In this document: in pieces, positions 20,035 to 31,260 of the stretch | How the letters are laid out: each line of letters begins with the position of its first letter | Numbering within the stretch: the first letter of the stretch is position 1 | Assembly: GCA_001310555.1 (NCBI GenBank) | Contig: BAXO01000015.1 | Location: 1-64,000 of the forward strand | Origin: Bacillus sp. JCM 19058 | GTDB taxonomy: Bacteria > Bacillota > Bacilli > Bacillales_H > Bacillaceae_D | DNA length: 64,000 nucleotides | Direction: 5' to 3' | Notes under the pieces: model-generated | Seen by the model: only the letters and a program-made list of their open reading frames with translations | Told to the model about the DNA's origin: nothing | The model's database searches: none | Program-made: the position numbers and the translations under genes

Positions 20035-21357
20035 TTATTCTCGATCGATTTGCTGGCGGACGTTTTCCTCGGCTTGCTCCTGAAGGATGCGCAAATATTC
20101 GTTAATATCCTTTCCTGAATTCACAAACTCAATCGGCGCATTCCAAAGGACTCCGTCACCGTATCTGGATGATTTCTCAGGTCCTGTTGCCGGGGTTTGC
20201 GTAAACAAAGAAGCAAGGTTCTTCTCTGAGACAACCGGATCGTTCGCGTAAAAGGCTTCGTGTATTTCTGGGTTGCGAGCGGTGAGGCCATACCTTCCTT
20301 CGATTTTTCCATTTGGACTTCGTCTGAGAGAAGGTGTGCAAGGACTTCGAACGCCGCGTCTTTATGCTCACTTGGAGCGGTAATCGCGTAAGCGTTCGCG
20401 TTCGGTGCCGGACCGATACCTTCATACCCTTCCCACGACGGGTAAGTGGCGATATCAACATTCATTTCCGTATCGGCAAGCCATCCGAAATTCGCACCGC
20501 CCGTCCACATCGCTACTCGACGTTCGGCAAACTCCGAGCCCCAGTTATGCAATACCCCCCCTGGGTCATCGTCTGGATAGTTACCAGGAATCGACGTGAC
20601 GTTTTGAATCATTTCCAAGTATCTTCTGTATGCCTCAGATTCTTGAATCAGAACTTCATTCGTGTCCGGGTCTACGGAGTTTTGGCTAAATTGTGTGTAG
20701 GCATCGTAAGGAACATCCAAGTCGAGACCACGGTACTGGGTTCCGTCCCTTTCTTGCGTTAACTGTTCCGCCAATTCCACGACTTCTTCCCAAGTCATGT
20801 CATCCTTAGGATAATCGACGCCGATCGTGTCAAAAACATCCTTGTTGTAGTGGAGGGCGTACATTGGGCGTCCGGCTGGAAGCGCTTTGATTTCGCCGTC
20901 TTCGTTTCTGATGTAGTCGATAATAGCCGGTTCAAAACGGTCCAAGTCATACTCGAATTCCTCGATTAAATCGTTCATATTGTAAGACAGCTCAAGTCTG
21001 TTTAAAAAGTTCATATGCGTAATAAGCCCCATCGTAATAATATCAGGACTTTCTCTCGCTGCTAAAAGCTCCTCTAATGTTTCTATGTGATCGGTTCCGG
21101 CATCTTGGAACTCGAATGTAATATGAGGGAATTCGTCTCGAACATACTGACCGATCGTATCTTCAAAGTGCTCTTCACCCCATTGATGAGCCCATCTTAG
21201 TGTAATCGGTTCTGATGGCTGCTCTTCACTGTCGCCCGGATCCTCTGCTTCTTCCGCCGGTTCACTAGCTGCGTCCTCGCCTGAGCATGCGGCTAGAAAA
21301 GTAAACGAAAAAAGTAAGGCAATGCTGACAAACCATTTTTTTTGATACCCATTTCAT
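20035..21357 (-). CDS. Extracellular solute-binding lipoprotein (family 1), frameshifted
   Basis: About 440 residues. ATG at 21357 behind AAGGGGGGC. It begins MKWVSKK; a shift in the A8 run near 21335-21345 leads into WFVSIALLFSFTFLAACS with lipobox LAAC. A Glu/Asp-rich linker follows and then the binding fold with HYNKDVFDTIGVDYP and MTWEEVVELAEQL. A second shift near 20283 separates KEGMASPLAT from RNPEIHEAFYANDPVV; the frame then runs to EENVRQQIDRE and a stop at 20035. It lies 46 bp after the GntR/LacI-hybrid regulator gene on the same strand, so the regulator may control it as part of one unit. No adjacent permease. Confidence 0.85.
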
Positions 21358-21403
21358 AATTAGAAGCCCCCCTTAATTAAAATAATACGAATAGCAAACC
21401 CTC

Positions 21404-22495
21404 TTACTTAAAGGATCTCCTGTTCTTTTTTTTAATACAAAGCTTGACTGGTAAAACGATCCGTTGTACGGACGTCTCCCCGTTTAATTGTGCCTGTAAC
21501 AGCTCTACCGCTCGTTCTCCCATTTGATACGATTCCTGCTTCGCCGTGAAGATCGGATAGAGCTCTAGTTCATTCTCCAAATCGAAGGATGAGATTGAAA
21601 AATCCTCCGGCATTCGTTTCCCGAGTCTTTTTGCAGCTAGGTAGCGATCCGCCCCGCATAGGCATTCATGGCAAACAAACCGGTCATATCGGGGTTCGCT
21701 TGCAAAAATGCAGTCGCTCGCTCAACTGGATTGTCAACAAGTATTTCGGTAAACCAAAGTGAGCGATCGATCGGAACTCCTGCTTCAGTGAGAGCGTTCT
21801 CATATCCTTTTATTCGTTCCTCCACCGAGACCGTATTAAAATTAGGAGCGGAGATGACGCCGATTTTTCGGTGTTTTTTTGACAAGAGCAAAGTTGTTAG
21901 GTCGTAGCCGGCCTGAAGGTTATCAGAGTAAACGGCAGACGTTTCAATCCCTTTTAAATAGCGATCGATGAGCACTAATGGGAAATTGTCTAGCGTAAGT
22001 CGCAAAATTTCCTCATTATACACTTGATTATCGACAGGGAAAACGATGAGCCCGTGTACACCATCCTGCAGCATAGTCCTGATTGCCTGTTCCTCCATCC
22101 CGAGTGAGTGCTGGGATTGTCTGAGCACTAATCGGTAGCCATGAGTAAAGAGAGCGGTTTCAATTGCTGATAAAGTTTGAGCCGAAAACCGTTCAATCAC
22201 TTCAGGCATAATTAAGCCGATAGTTTTCGTACTTTGCGATTGATCGCTTTTCTGAATTGAGCGTCCTGCACTCATATCTTCGACGTACGTTCCTTTACCA
22301 GCGATTCGATAAGCTACTCCAGCTTTAACAAGCTGCAATATGGCATTTTTTGCCGTAATGCGACTAACATTGAACTGCTTAACCAGCTCGGCCTCTGAAG
22401 GTAAGCGATCTTCAGGCTGGTAAACGCCTTCCTCAATTTTTTCCTGTAAATGCTTTTTTATTTGTAAATATAATGGCGTTTTTATGTCTAGACAA
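21404..22495 (-). CDS. GntR-HTH / LacI-type sensor hybrid regulator, frameshifted
   Basis: About 360 residues with the AraR-like architecture: an N-terminal winged helix of GntR type (PLYLQIKKHLQEKI, LPSEAELVKQFNVSRITAKNA, GKGTYV) and a C-terminal periplasmic-binding-like sensor of LacI type (TIGLIMPEVIERFSAQTL, GLIVFPVDNQ, FPLVLIDRYLKG, KIGVISAPNF). Shifts occur near 21640 (before GADRYLAAKRLGKRM-like sequence) and close to the start, where a TTG near 22495 behind GGGAGGG is one base out of frame with IKTPLYLQ. The sensor probably binds a sugar or oligosaccharide. It is divergent from the M60 gene, and the 200-bp gap holds palindromes suited to autoregulation. Confidence 0.82.
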
Positions 22496-22511
22496 AGCCC
22501 TCCCTCTCCTT

Positions 22512-22557
22512 TATATCCGGATATATATCAGGTTAATTCCTGAATCAGCTGATATAT
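22512..22557. promoter_or_regulatory. Two palindromic operator candidates between regulator and M60 gene
   Basis: TATATCCGGATATA at 22512-22525 is a perfect 14-bp palindrome. ATATATCAG at 22523-22531 pairs with CTGATATAT at 22549-22557. Their place directly upstream of the GntR/LacI-hybrid gene suggests that they are its own operators. Confidence 0.5.
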
Positions 22558-22613
22558 CAAAAATATTCATTCGTTTTTACTTTGTCAAGATGATTTGTTT
22601 AGAAATCGCAATC

Positions 22614-22646
22614 TTCACGCGAAATTCACATCGCGTCTAGTACACT
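22614..22646 (+). promoter_or_regulatory. TTCACGC-GAAA-TTCACAT repeat with -10 hexamer (site C)
   Basis: Direct repeat at an 11-bp pitch, then 10 nt and TACACT at 22641-22646. It lies 50 bp upstream of the M60 gene start, with the same geometry as the sites at 18357, 25005 and 25111. Confidence 0.6.
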
Positions 22647-22694
22647 AAACGGAAAGTGGCTCTCAGTTTATTGTGACGAAGGAGGAGTTTGATA

Positions 22695-24338
22695 GTGAAA
22701 GCGAATCTGGAGCGTGACAAAATGAGTAACGACCAATTGTTCGAAATGATTGCGGCAGCGAAAGCCGTGGAGGAGGGGCGTCTGAGTATCGAACAGCTCG
22801 TAGGTTCCTCTAACAAGGAGGAGGTACATCGGAAACTAAATGAGGTAACGAAGGCGATTCTATCAGCTCTCGAACAGGCGGAAGGCTCCGATGATCCCCG
22901 CCTGAACGATCTCCTGCAGGAGCAAGCGGTGTCCCGCATTTACCACTACCTGTAAGTAAGGAAAGCTTTCCCTACACTAGCGCGCTGCTTCTATATGACA
23001 ATCAACGATCGACGCTCGAGCCGAAGCAGCAAAAATCCCGATATGCCGATACCTTCCCGGGAAGCGTTCCCGAAGACGCACAAGTGTTGAACGTGAGGAT
23101 GTCATCGTAAATTTCGATTATGAGGACCTATCTTATTTGCGGATGCTCGTACCACCGGATACTTGGCAAAGCACCGGCTTGTATGCCTCTGCAGGAAGTG
23201 TGATAACAATTGAAGTGCCGGAGAACAGCGGGCAATTGGACATACAGGTCGGCGCTCATACGGATAAGCTCGGTCATCTCTTGAGCTGGGAGCGAGCACC
23301 GATTGTCGCTTTGAGGGATTCGCTAAAGCCGGGTGTGAACCAAATCAGTAGTCCGTTCGGCGGTCTGATTTACCTTATACCGACAAGAAGCGAAAAGGCA
23401 AAGACTGAGACAGTAACGATTAGCGGCGCGATTCGCGCTCCGTATTTTATTCTCGGGGAGACAGATATTGATAAATGGAATGAGACGATAAAGCATTACC
23501 CAGCGCCTTGGGCAGAGCTCCGTGGGGAGCAAGTGATTCACACGCTTCCTTCTTCAATCATTAAAGAGCTGGATAGACCCGATCAAGTTATGCAAAAGTG
23601 GGACGACATGGTTGAACAGTACAATAAGCTCGTCGGACTTACTCAGGACGGGTCATTGCCACACCGGAGTCCTGACCGCCCACACCGTTATACGGCAGAT
23701 ATTCAAATCAGTGCGGGATATATGCATGCAGGTTACCCGATTATGATTCCGATTATCCCGCAGCTGCCCAGACGGTTGACTTCGCTCAAGTTCAATCCCT
23801 TGAAGGTGGGGATTTTGGCACGAGATGGGTCATGAGTATCAGCAAGTTGCTTGGTTTTGGAACGATATTGTCGAGGTTTCTGTTAATATTTACTCACTTT
23901 ACATACAGGATTATTACGGGAACCCGTCCCGACTGCTAACAAAGGATGATAGTGGGCAAACGTACTATGACGCCGCTTTTGCATTTTTAAATAACAACGA
24001 TGCGAATAAAAACTTTAATCAAATCGGCTTGTTTGAGCGGTTAGTCATGATTAGGCAGCTACAGATGGCGTACGGCTGGGAATTCTTTACGAATTTGCAT
24101 ATCGCGTATCGCGAATTACCGGAGGAGGAATTACCGGAAAAGGAAAATGATCAGCAAAAAAATAGATCGCTTCGTCACGATGTCAGCTAAGGTTAGCGGC
24201 GAAAACCTACTCGAGTTTTTCCGGCTCTGGGGTATGCCGTATTCAGCCGAGGCAAAAGCTCAGGTAAATGCTCTCGAGTTGCCGGAGCCTTCCGTGCCAT
24301 TGTGGACATTGAGGGAAGAGGGTGAAAGTCCGAATTAG
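22695..24338 (+). CDS. M60-family (enhancin-like) zinc metallopeptidase, frameshifted
   Basis: About 548 residues. GTG at 22695 behind AAGGAGG. The N-terminal 90 residues are helical (LFEMIAAAKAVEEGRL). The M60 domain begins with TWQSTGLYASAGSVITIEVP and LGHLLSWERAPIV, contains FGGLIYLIP and GAIRAPYFILGETD, and has the zinc motif HEMGH followed by EYQQVAWFWNDIVEVSVNIYSLY in two parts. HEMGH is hidden by a shift near 23815 (one frame gives ARDGS, the next MGHEYQQ). Other shifts lie near 22953-22990, 23080 and 24165-24180. M60 enzymes cleave mucin-type glycoproteins. No signal peptide is apparent, which contrasts with the secreted members of the family and fits intracellular work on imported glycopeptides. 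Confidence 0.82.
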
Positions 24339-24350
24339 TCGCTTGATTCG

Positions 24351-24390
24351 AAAATGCCTATGAAGTATCGAAACACTTCCTAGGCATTTT
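24351..24390. terminator. Hairpin terminator after M60 gene
   Basis: AAAATGCCTA.GAAGT pairs with ACTTC.TAGGCATTTT across an 8-base loop, with A and T runs at the two ends. Confidence 0.8.
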
Positions 24391-24502
24391 ATGAGAATTT
24401 CGTTCTAATCTGAGCAAAGTAAAAGGGGCAGTTTCTTAATGAAGAAAAAAATAAAATTAATATTTAATGTAAAGTGACTTTATAATGTTATCGGCAAAAT
24501 AA

Positions 24503-24518
24503 ATGTAAGCGCTATCTT
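24503..24518 (+). promoter_or_regulatory. CcpA cre-like site
   Basis: ATGTAAGCGCTATCTT agrees with the Bacillus cre consensus WTGNNARCGNWWWCAW at all but one position. Catabolite repression of the downstream transporter operon is plausible, though the site is about 680 bp from the first start codon. Confidence 0.5.
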
Positions 24519-25004
24519 CAATCGCCGTCTATAACGATGAATACCGAGAGAAAATAACAACTAAAATGAAGGAGCGTTTCCTTGTCCAGGCACAGAGGCT
24601 GAAAGAGATCAATAGATAATCCGTATTTTTGCTTTGGCACGTGCATCTAATAAAAATAAGAAGATTAATTTTGTCCCGTAGTCTGGAAAAGATACTACGA
24701 CTGTGGCTTTTGTTGGTAGAAGAAAGTGGCAAACAACCGGGGGTTAAGGGGTATGGAATTTGTCTGCCTAGGGGAAGCTCCATTTTAATTGTCAAAGAAT
24801 TTTGAATGCGGTTACTTGCAGCTTACTCAGTAGGCAGCTTCAAGTAACAAAGGCGTAAATGTCGCAAGAGGCAAGTGTTTGCTTTTCCCTTTCAATGTCT
24901 TGTGTAAGCTTGTGTAAGATTAAGTACTTTTTTATCCTTTTGTAAACGGTGGCGTGAGCGATTGGATGTTGTGGTAGCTGTACGTTGGGTGTTACACGGT
25001 TATC

Positions 25005-25037
25005 TTCACACGAAATTCACAACGGCTTTGTTATGAT
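25005..25037 (+). promoter_or_regulatory. TTCACAC-GAAA-TTCACAA repeat with -10 hexamer (site D)
   Basis: Direct repeat at an 11-bp pitch, then 10 nt and TATGAT at 25032-25037. GTTACA at 24991 could be a further half-site. Confidence 0.6.
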
Positions 25038-25076
25038 TAAGTTGTGAATACATGTTATAACAAGGCTTTGTCGAAT

Positions 25077-25132
25077 TTTACACGAAATTATCGTTTTTTT
25101 TCACACTATATTCACATAGAGCTGATTACAAT
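25077..25132 (+). promoter_or_regulatory. Four phased TT-ACA half-sites with -10 hexamer (site E)
   Basis: TTTACA at 25077, TTATCG at 25088, TTCACA at 25100 and TTCACA at 25111 follow each other at 11-12 bp, then 10 nt and TACAAT at 25127-25132. The layout resembles four-repeat boxes of PhoP/OmpR-type activators. The transporter operon starts 50 bp further on. Confidence 0.6.
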
Positions 25133-25182
25133 GGAAAAAGACTTTAATTGAGTAAATTATTGTGCGAAGGAGGATGATTTGA

Positions 25183-26313
25183 TTGGCAAGGATATTGCTG
25201 AATAATGTGTCCAAACAATACGGCAAGTTCAAGGAATACGCTGTAAAGGATTTTAATCTGGATATTAAGGACAAGGAATTCTTAGTCTTCCTTGGGCCAT
25301 CAGGGTGCGGGAAATCAACGACCCTGCGGATGGTTGCCGGACTTGAGGATATTTCAGAAGGAGAAATTTTCATCGGAGACACTCTTGTAAATGATTATCC
25401 GCCAAAAGATCGAGATATTTCGATGGTTTTTCAAAACTATGCCTTATACCCGAATATGACCGTTTATGAAAACGTTGCCTTCGGGCTTAGGTTAAGGAAA
25501 TATCCAAAGCACGAAATTGATTTGGCTGTGAAACGAGCAGCCCGTGTCTTGGAAATTGAAAACTTCTTATCTCGGAAACCAAGGGAGTTGTCAGGGGGAC
25601 AAAGGCAGCGTGTTGCGCTGGGACGGGCGATTGTTCGAAGTCCGCAAGCCTTTCTGATGGATGAACCGCTTTCTAACTTGGATGCGAGACTGCGGGTGCA
25701 AATGCGTTCGGAGTTTATTAGTATTCACCGTAGAATCGGTGTGACGACCGTTTATGTTACCCATGATCAGGTTGAGGCGATGACGATGGGAGATCGGGTC
25801 GTCGTTATGGATAAAGGGGTTATCCAGCAGGTAGACACGCCGGAGCAGGTATACAACAAGCCGGTCAATATGTTTGTTGCGAAATTTATTGGGAACCCGC
25901 CGATGAATTTTGTTGATGGAACGATCGTCGAACAAGATGGGCATATTCATTTTTATACAAAGGCTTTTTCTGTCCGCTTGACCGGTGAGCAAGCGAACTT
26001 TCTAAGAAAGAAGAGACTGGTCAATCGTGAATTATATATGGGCATTCGTCCGGAGCACACGAGTTTTGATGAAATTATGTTTGAAACGTATCCACATTCC
26101 TTAATTAAAGGCGTGTTGAAGTTTGATGAATTTGTTGGATCAGATCGCTATTATCATTTGGATACAAACATCAACGATCCGTTTAGTGAAACATTTGTAG
26201 TCCGTGCTCATCCGCGGCACCATTTTGACGAAGGCATGGAAGTAACAGTGGCTTTAGATATGAACAAAGCACTGTTTTTTACCAAAAACGACCGAAAGCT
26301 ATTGATAGAATAA
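25183..26313 (+). CDS. Carbohydrate ABC transporter ATPase, UgpC/MsmX type
   Basis: 376 residues, intact; TTG start 9 nt after AAGGAGG. Walker [10 protein letters not shown] at about 38-46, [14 protein letters not shown] (Q-loop), signature LSGGQRQR, Walker [12 protein letters not shown], His switch YVTHD, then the C-terminal regulatory OB-type domain ([18 protein letters not shown]) typical of MalK/MsmX/UgpC. It is cytoplasmic and energises MalFG-type permeases. It is the only importer ATPase gene in the window, so it could serve all permease pairs and orphan binding proteins here. It heads the operon with the large binding protein and permeases. Confidence 0.93.
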   Translation: MARILLNNVSKQYGKFKEYAVKDFNLDIKDKEFLVFLGPSGCGKSTTLRMVAGLEDISEGEIFIGDTLVNDYPPKDRDISMVFQNYALYPNMTVYENVAFGLRLRKYPKHEIDLAVKRAARVLEIENFLSRKPRELSGGQRQRVALGRAIVRSPQAFLMDEPLSNLDARLRVQMRSEFISIHRRIGVTTVYVTHDQVEAMTMGDRVVVMDKGVIQQVDTPEQVYNKPVNMFVAKFIGNPPMNFVDGTIVEQDGHIHFYTKAFSVRLTGEQANFLRKKRLVNRELYMGIRPEHTSFDEIMFETYPHSLIKGVLKFDEFVGSDRYYHLDTNINDPFSETFVVRAHPRHHFDEGMEVTVALDMNKALFFTKNDRKLLIE

Positions 26314-26326
26314 TTTGGGAGGGGAA

Positions 26327-29300
26327 ATGATGGAAAATAGCAAAAACAAACGACTCAGTCGCCGGCTATTAATCATTTTTCTTTCAGTGGTTCTGGTCGG
26401 AGGCCCATTTGTCACTCCTTTTATGTCGAGTCATGCAGTGTATGCGGAAACCGATCAATCATCGGATGAGGAAAATACTGAAGAGAACCAGCTATCTTTT
26501 AGTGAATCCGATCTTGAACTGGAGGACTATTACTATGATGTCCTGCAAGAATGGGAGGATGCAGGGATTCCACTAGGGACAGATTCGGTAGCTTTTCAGG
26601 CGAGTGATTTTGTTAGGACATCAGATGATGCAGAAGTCTCGATCGGAGCCTATGGAGGAAAAGACGATGTCCTTCTTTGGCCAGAGCAAAACGGCTGGGT
26701 CGAATATGAAGTGGAGGTCCCGAGGGAAGGATTATACGAAATAACCGTTGAGAACTTACCATTTATGCAAGACGATGGTGGGAGTCGAACAGCAGCCATT
26801 ATTACAGCTGAAGTCAATGGAGGCTATCCTTTTCGTGAGGCGCGATCCATGTCTTTACGAAGAGCTTTTAGGGATCAGGATGATCAATTTGATGACGAAG
26901 GGAATCAAATACGTTCCTTGATCGATGAACTGACCGAATGGGAGACTGAGGCCTTGCGCCATTCCGGGGGTTCCTATGTGGAACCACTTCTCTGGCATCT
27001 GGAAGAAGGGAAGAATACGATTCGAATTCAGTCCTTGATGCAACCGGTCGCCCTTAATACGTTTACGATTAGGCCAAAGACAGAAATTCCTTCCTATGAG
27101 GAGGCAAGGCAGCAATACCCTTCAGATGCTTCACCAGCAGAAGAGACGATCGAGCTTGAAGCGGAAGAATTTACGCAAAAAAACTCGACATCAATTCAAG
27201 TACAGTATGATCGCGATGCGCTGACGACGCCTAAATCGTTAGAGCGTATTTTATTTAACACGCTTGGTGGAGAAAGCTGGTTCGAGGGTGGTCAGGCGGT
27301 TACTTGGGAATTTGATGTGCCTGAAGACGGGTTGTATAAAATTTCATTCAGAGCTTTACAAAACTTTAGAACAAATTTAGCGGTTTATCGAAGCGTTTTC
27401 ATTAATGGTGAGGTTCCGTTTGACGATTTGATCAATTACCAAATTCCGTACGCTTCGAGATGGCAGGAAGTAACTTTAGCCGACGAAGAAGGAACGGCGT
27501 ATGAATTTTATTTGGAAAAAGGGAAAAACACAATCAAACTGGAAGCGACCTACGAGCCTTTCGTTCCGCTGTTAATTGATATTGATGAAGTTTCCTTAGA
27601 AATTCGCAGCTTACTACAAAAGCTACGTATTGCAACAGGGGATCGAAATGATGAGTTTCGTGTGTGGAATGTGAATGAAGAATTGCCGGGTGTGATCGAA
27701 CGGTTTGAAACGTTGTCCGCTAAATATAAGGCCATGGCCCAGCAAATGATCGATATCAATCGCATGACGAGTAATGTTTCACAGTCGTTTGAGTCGAGTG
27801 CTGAAGACATTGATCGATTGCTTAGAAAGCCTAATGAAATTCCGAGCAACCAAATCATGATCGGCTCACTTGAGGAACGCTTGGAAACGCAGCGTCAGGA
27901 TTTGATGAACGGGCCGCTTCAGCTTGACAAAGTTTATGCCGCACCAGTTGATCAAGAATTTCCAAGAATGACAGCGAACATGTTTGAGCGGCTCGGAAGC
28001 ACGTTCTCCGGACTGATCTATTCCTTTACGAACACAAACCAGTTACGTAGCCAAAAGGATGATGAGCTGAACGTTTGGATGATGTGGGGGCGAGACTACG
28101 CAGAGGAACTACAGCAGTTGGCTGACCAGCGTTTTACACCGGAATACGGAATTAAAGTTAACGTCAATGTTATCCAGGATCAAAACCTGCTAATTATGGC
28201 GAAGGCTGCTGGTATTATGCCTGATCTCGCAATGGGGATCCCGAGTGGTATGCCATTTGAGATGGCTTTACGGGGAGCAGCCAAGGATATATCCGAAATG
28301 CCGGGAGCGGATGAGGTTCTGTCGCAGTATGCGCCAGGAGCATTGTATCCGTATTATTACGACGGTGGTTATTACGGTGTTCCTGAGACGATTAATTTCA
28401 GGGTCATGTTTTACCGTAAAGACATTTTGGCACAGTTAGGGCTCGATGCGCCTCAGACATGGCAGGACGTCTATGATATGGTCCCAACTTTATTGCAAAA
28501 TCAATACAATTTTTACGCTGATCCGAAAGACTTTTCCTATATGCTGTTCCAGAATGGTGTCGATTTGTACACGGAAGACGGACTTTCTACTGGACTGAAT
28601 AAGCCAGAAGGTTCAGAGCCTTTAATGAGTGGACAGATCTGTTTAACTTGCACGGAATGGATCGACAGGTAGCCAGCTTCTATCAACAGTTCAGACGAGG
28701 AACGATGCCGGTCGGCATTTCTGACTTTAACCAATATATGCAACTGTTAGTGGCGGCGCCAGAAATTCTCAATGTTTGGGGAATTGCCCCGATTCCAGGA
28801 AGACCCGGTGATAGTGGTGATATTGAGCGCTGGGCAGGGGGCACAGGGATGGGAACGACAAGTGTCATGATGTTTAACGATACGCCTCCCGAAAAGCAGG
28901 ACGTCGCTTGGGAGTTTATCAAATGGTACACCTCTGCGGAAATTCAAACGGAGTATGGAATTAATCTTGAACAATTCCGCGGCGAAACTTTTCGCTGGAA
29001 CTCCGCTAATATCGAAGCATTTTCACGTATGCCATGGCGGCAAAACGATCTGCAAGCCCTTTTGGATCAATGGCGCTGGGTGAAGGATGTACCGAATGTT
29101 CCGGGTGGTTATATGACGACGCGTCAGCTTGACTTTGCTTGGAACAATGTCGTCATTAACGATGAGAATCCGCGAATCGAGCTAGAGGAAGCAATTAAAG
29201 AGATCAACCGTGAGATGAGGCGGAAGCAGGAAGAGTTTGGAATTATTGATGAGGGCGGCAGTATCGTCAATACGCTGGATCTTCCCCAAATAACAGAGCC

Positions 29301-29331
29301 TTGGAAAGGGGTGGAACCGTATGTCGAATAA
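26327..29331 (+). CDS. Very large extracellular solute-binding protein with N-terminal accessory domains, frameshifted
   Basis: About 1000 residues, more than twice the usual size. ATG at 26327 (or 26330) behind GGGAGGGG. Signal: RRLLIIFLSVVLVGGPF..SSHAVYA with a type I-like AxA cleavage site instead of a lipobox. Residues about 80-260 and 280-430 are two beta-rich modules with CBM-like wording (WVEYEVEVPREGLYEITVEN; VTWEFDVPEDGLYKISFRA). A helical linker follows, and from about 580 a family 1 binding fold (LNVWMMWGRDYAEELQQLAD, GVPETINFRVMFYRKDIL). One shift near 28617 must be bridged to read AFNEWTDLFNLHGMDRQVA. The two CBM-like modules suggest capture of a polymeric glycan at the surface. 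Permease genes follow directly, overlapping by 11 bp. Confidence 0.85.
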
Positions 29332-30315
29332 AGTGCAAGCCGAAACAGCCCAAGGTCAGATTTCCACTGGCCTTGGGAAGCCCAAGCAAGGCTTCGGGAA
29401 GAAATTTAAAAAAACTTCTCGCTGAAATGTGGAAAAAACGCTTGTCCTATATTTTTATCGCACCTTTTTTTCGTGATGTTTTTCGTGTTCACCTTGATTC
29501 CAGTTGCTGCAGGGGTAGTTTTAAGTCTAACCTACTTCAACTCAATTGAGTTCCCTACTTGGATTGGGTGGCTCAATTACCAGAACATGTTTTCACAAGA
29601 TATCGTCTTTTTACAGAACGTATTGCCGAACACTTTTAAGTTTGCCTTGTTTGTTGGCCCTGTAGGCTATGTACTGGCGTTTTTGCTTGCCTGGTTTATC
29701 GCCCAATTGCCACAAACCTTAAGGATGGGCTATGCACTTGCTATGTATGCTCCGTCACTGACGGCAGGTGTTGCTATGGCCGTCGTTTGGCAAGTAATGT
29801 TTACCGGGGACCGGACCGGGTATATTAACAGCTTCCTTTTACAAGCCGGATTTATTAACGAACCGATTATCTTTTTATTGGATCAAGACTGGCTCTTGAA
29901 CATTATGATTCTAGTCTCGATATGGTCCAGTATGGGTATTGGCTTTCTGGCTCTACTCGCCGGTGTTTTGAATGTAGATAAATCCTTGTATGAAGCAGGC
30001 CGGATTGACGGTATTTCCACTCGATTGCAGGAAATTTGGTATATCACCATACCGATGATGAAACCGCAAATGTTGTTCGCGGCCGTAATGGCTATCGTTC
30101 ACACCTTGCAATCAGGGGAAATCGGTGTGCAGTTAGCGGGAGAAAACCCCACGCCTAACTATGCTGGTCAAGTAATGGTCACTCATATTGAGGATTACGG
30201 GTTTATTCGCTTTGAGTTGGGATATGCCAGCGCAGTTTCAGTGGCATTGCTCATCATGATGTTTCTTTTAAGTCGGATTTTCTTCATGGTATTGGGCGAA
30301 AAGGAGGATGAATGA
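29321..30315 (+). CDS. Sugar ABC transporter permease (MalF type), frameshifted
   Basis: About 331 residues. The ATG at 29321 lies inside the end of the binding-protein gene. The N-terminal tail (MSNKVQAETAQGQIS) shifts in the A6 run near 29410 into KKLLAEMWKKRLSYIFIAPF and again in the T7 run near 29464-29470 into VMFFVFTLIPVAAGVVLSL. The six-helix binding-protein-dependent permease core follows, with the EAA-type coupling loop YEAGRIDGISTRLQEIWYITIPMM in the cytosol. It ends with a 4-bp overlap with the next permease gene. It is the partner of the next permease, the ATPase at 25.2 kb and the large binding protein. Confidence 0.88.
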
Positions 30316-31236
30316 TGCAGAAGCTGGCGGAAAAACTTAAGCAGTTACGAAAAACATTGAAGTGGACATGGATTGGCTTTTGGCGCGATATGAGAAATTT
30401 GGATATCACCCAGTGGATCATCTTATTTTTTTCTCACGATTATGGCCGTTTTTATGCTTCTGCCGCTGGTTTATATTTTTAACCATGCGTTCAAGCCGCT
30501 GCACGAGCTCTTTCTCTTTCCACCGACCTTTATCGTAAGGGATCCGACGTGGCAGAACTTCGTCGAACTAATGTCGTTAACGCAAAGTACGTTCGTCCCA
30601 GTATCCCGCTACTTGTTCAACAGTATCGTTGTCACATTGATTACGACAGCAGGGATGGTTATCACTGGTGCGCTGTGTGCTTACCCGCTTTCAAAGCATA
30701 AGTTCCCAGGGTCAAAACTAGTTTTCTCATTAATTATGATCTCTATTTTGATCGTGCCGACGGTTATTCAAATTCCGAGTTATGTGGTTGTACAAAGTTT
30801 AGGTATTTTTAATACGTATCTTGGTCATGTGCTTCCAGTCATTGCCATGCCTGTCGGTGTGTTTTTAATGAAACAATTCATGGATCAAGTGCCAGATGAA
30901 ATATTGGAGGCGGCGAAGATTGATGGAGCGACGGAGTTGGGCATTTTTATGAAAGTGGTCGTACCGATCGTTATGCCAGCCGTAGCTACGATTACGATTC
31001 TTGCCTTCCAAGGTGCATGGAGTAATGCGGCAACATCGCAAATGTATATGCAGGATGAATCGATGAAAACCTTACCGTTTTACATGTCGACATTAACAGC
31101 AAACCTAGCCAATTCCGTTGCTAGGCAAGGAGCTGCTGCCGCGGGAGCATTAATTATGTTTCTTCCGCAACTAATTATTTTCTTGTTCTTTCAAGGTAAA
31201 GTCATTAAGACGATGGCCCACTCAGGAATCAAGTAA
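30312..31236 (+). CDS. Carbohydrate ABC transporter permease (MalG type), frameshifted
   Basis: About 308 residues; ATG at 30312 behind AAGGAGGATG. The N-terminus MMQKLAEKLKQLRKTLKW..DITQWIILF is out of frame with FLTIMAVFMLLPLVYIFN because of one surplus T in the T7 run near 30425-30431. The EAA loop is ILEAAKIDGATELGIFMKVVVPIVMP. The end IKTMAHSGIK is the usual MalG-type tail (..SGIK). It forms the heterodimeric channel with the previous gene. Confidence 0.88.
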
Positions 31237-31260
31237 CAAGAAAAGAAAGGAGGTTTGGAT

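Larger units (their letters stand above)
24391..25182. other. Long regulatory region before the transporter operon
   Basis: Almost 800 bases without a convincing gene. It holds a cre-like site at 24503 and TTCACA repeats at 25005-25022 and 25077-25117 (listed separately). An AT-rich stretch is at 24420-24500 and a GTAGT..ACTAC inverted repeat near 24678-24698. The part from 24540 to 24980 is unexplained. Confidence 0.4.

Noticed and set aside
24391..24980. Possible riboswitch or small RNA
   Set aside because: A few inverted repeats are present, but no conserved riboswitch core or clear promoter-terminator pair could be recognised.
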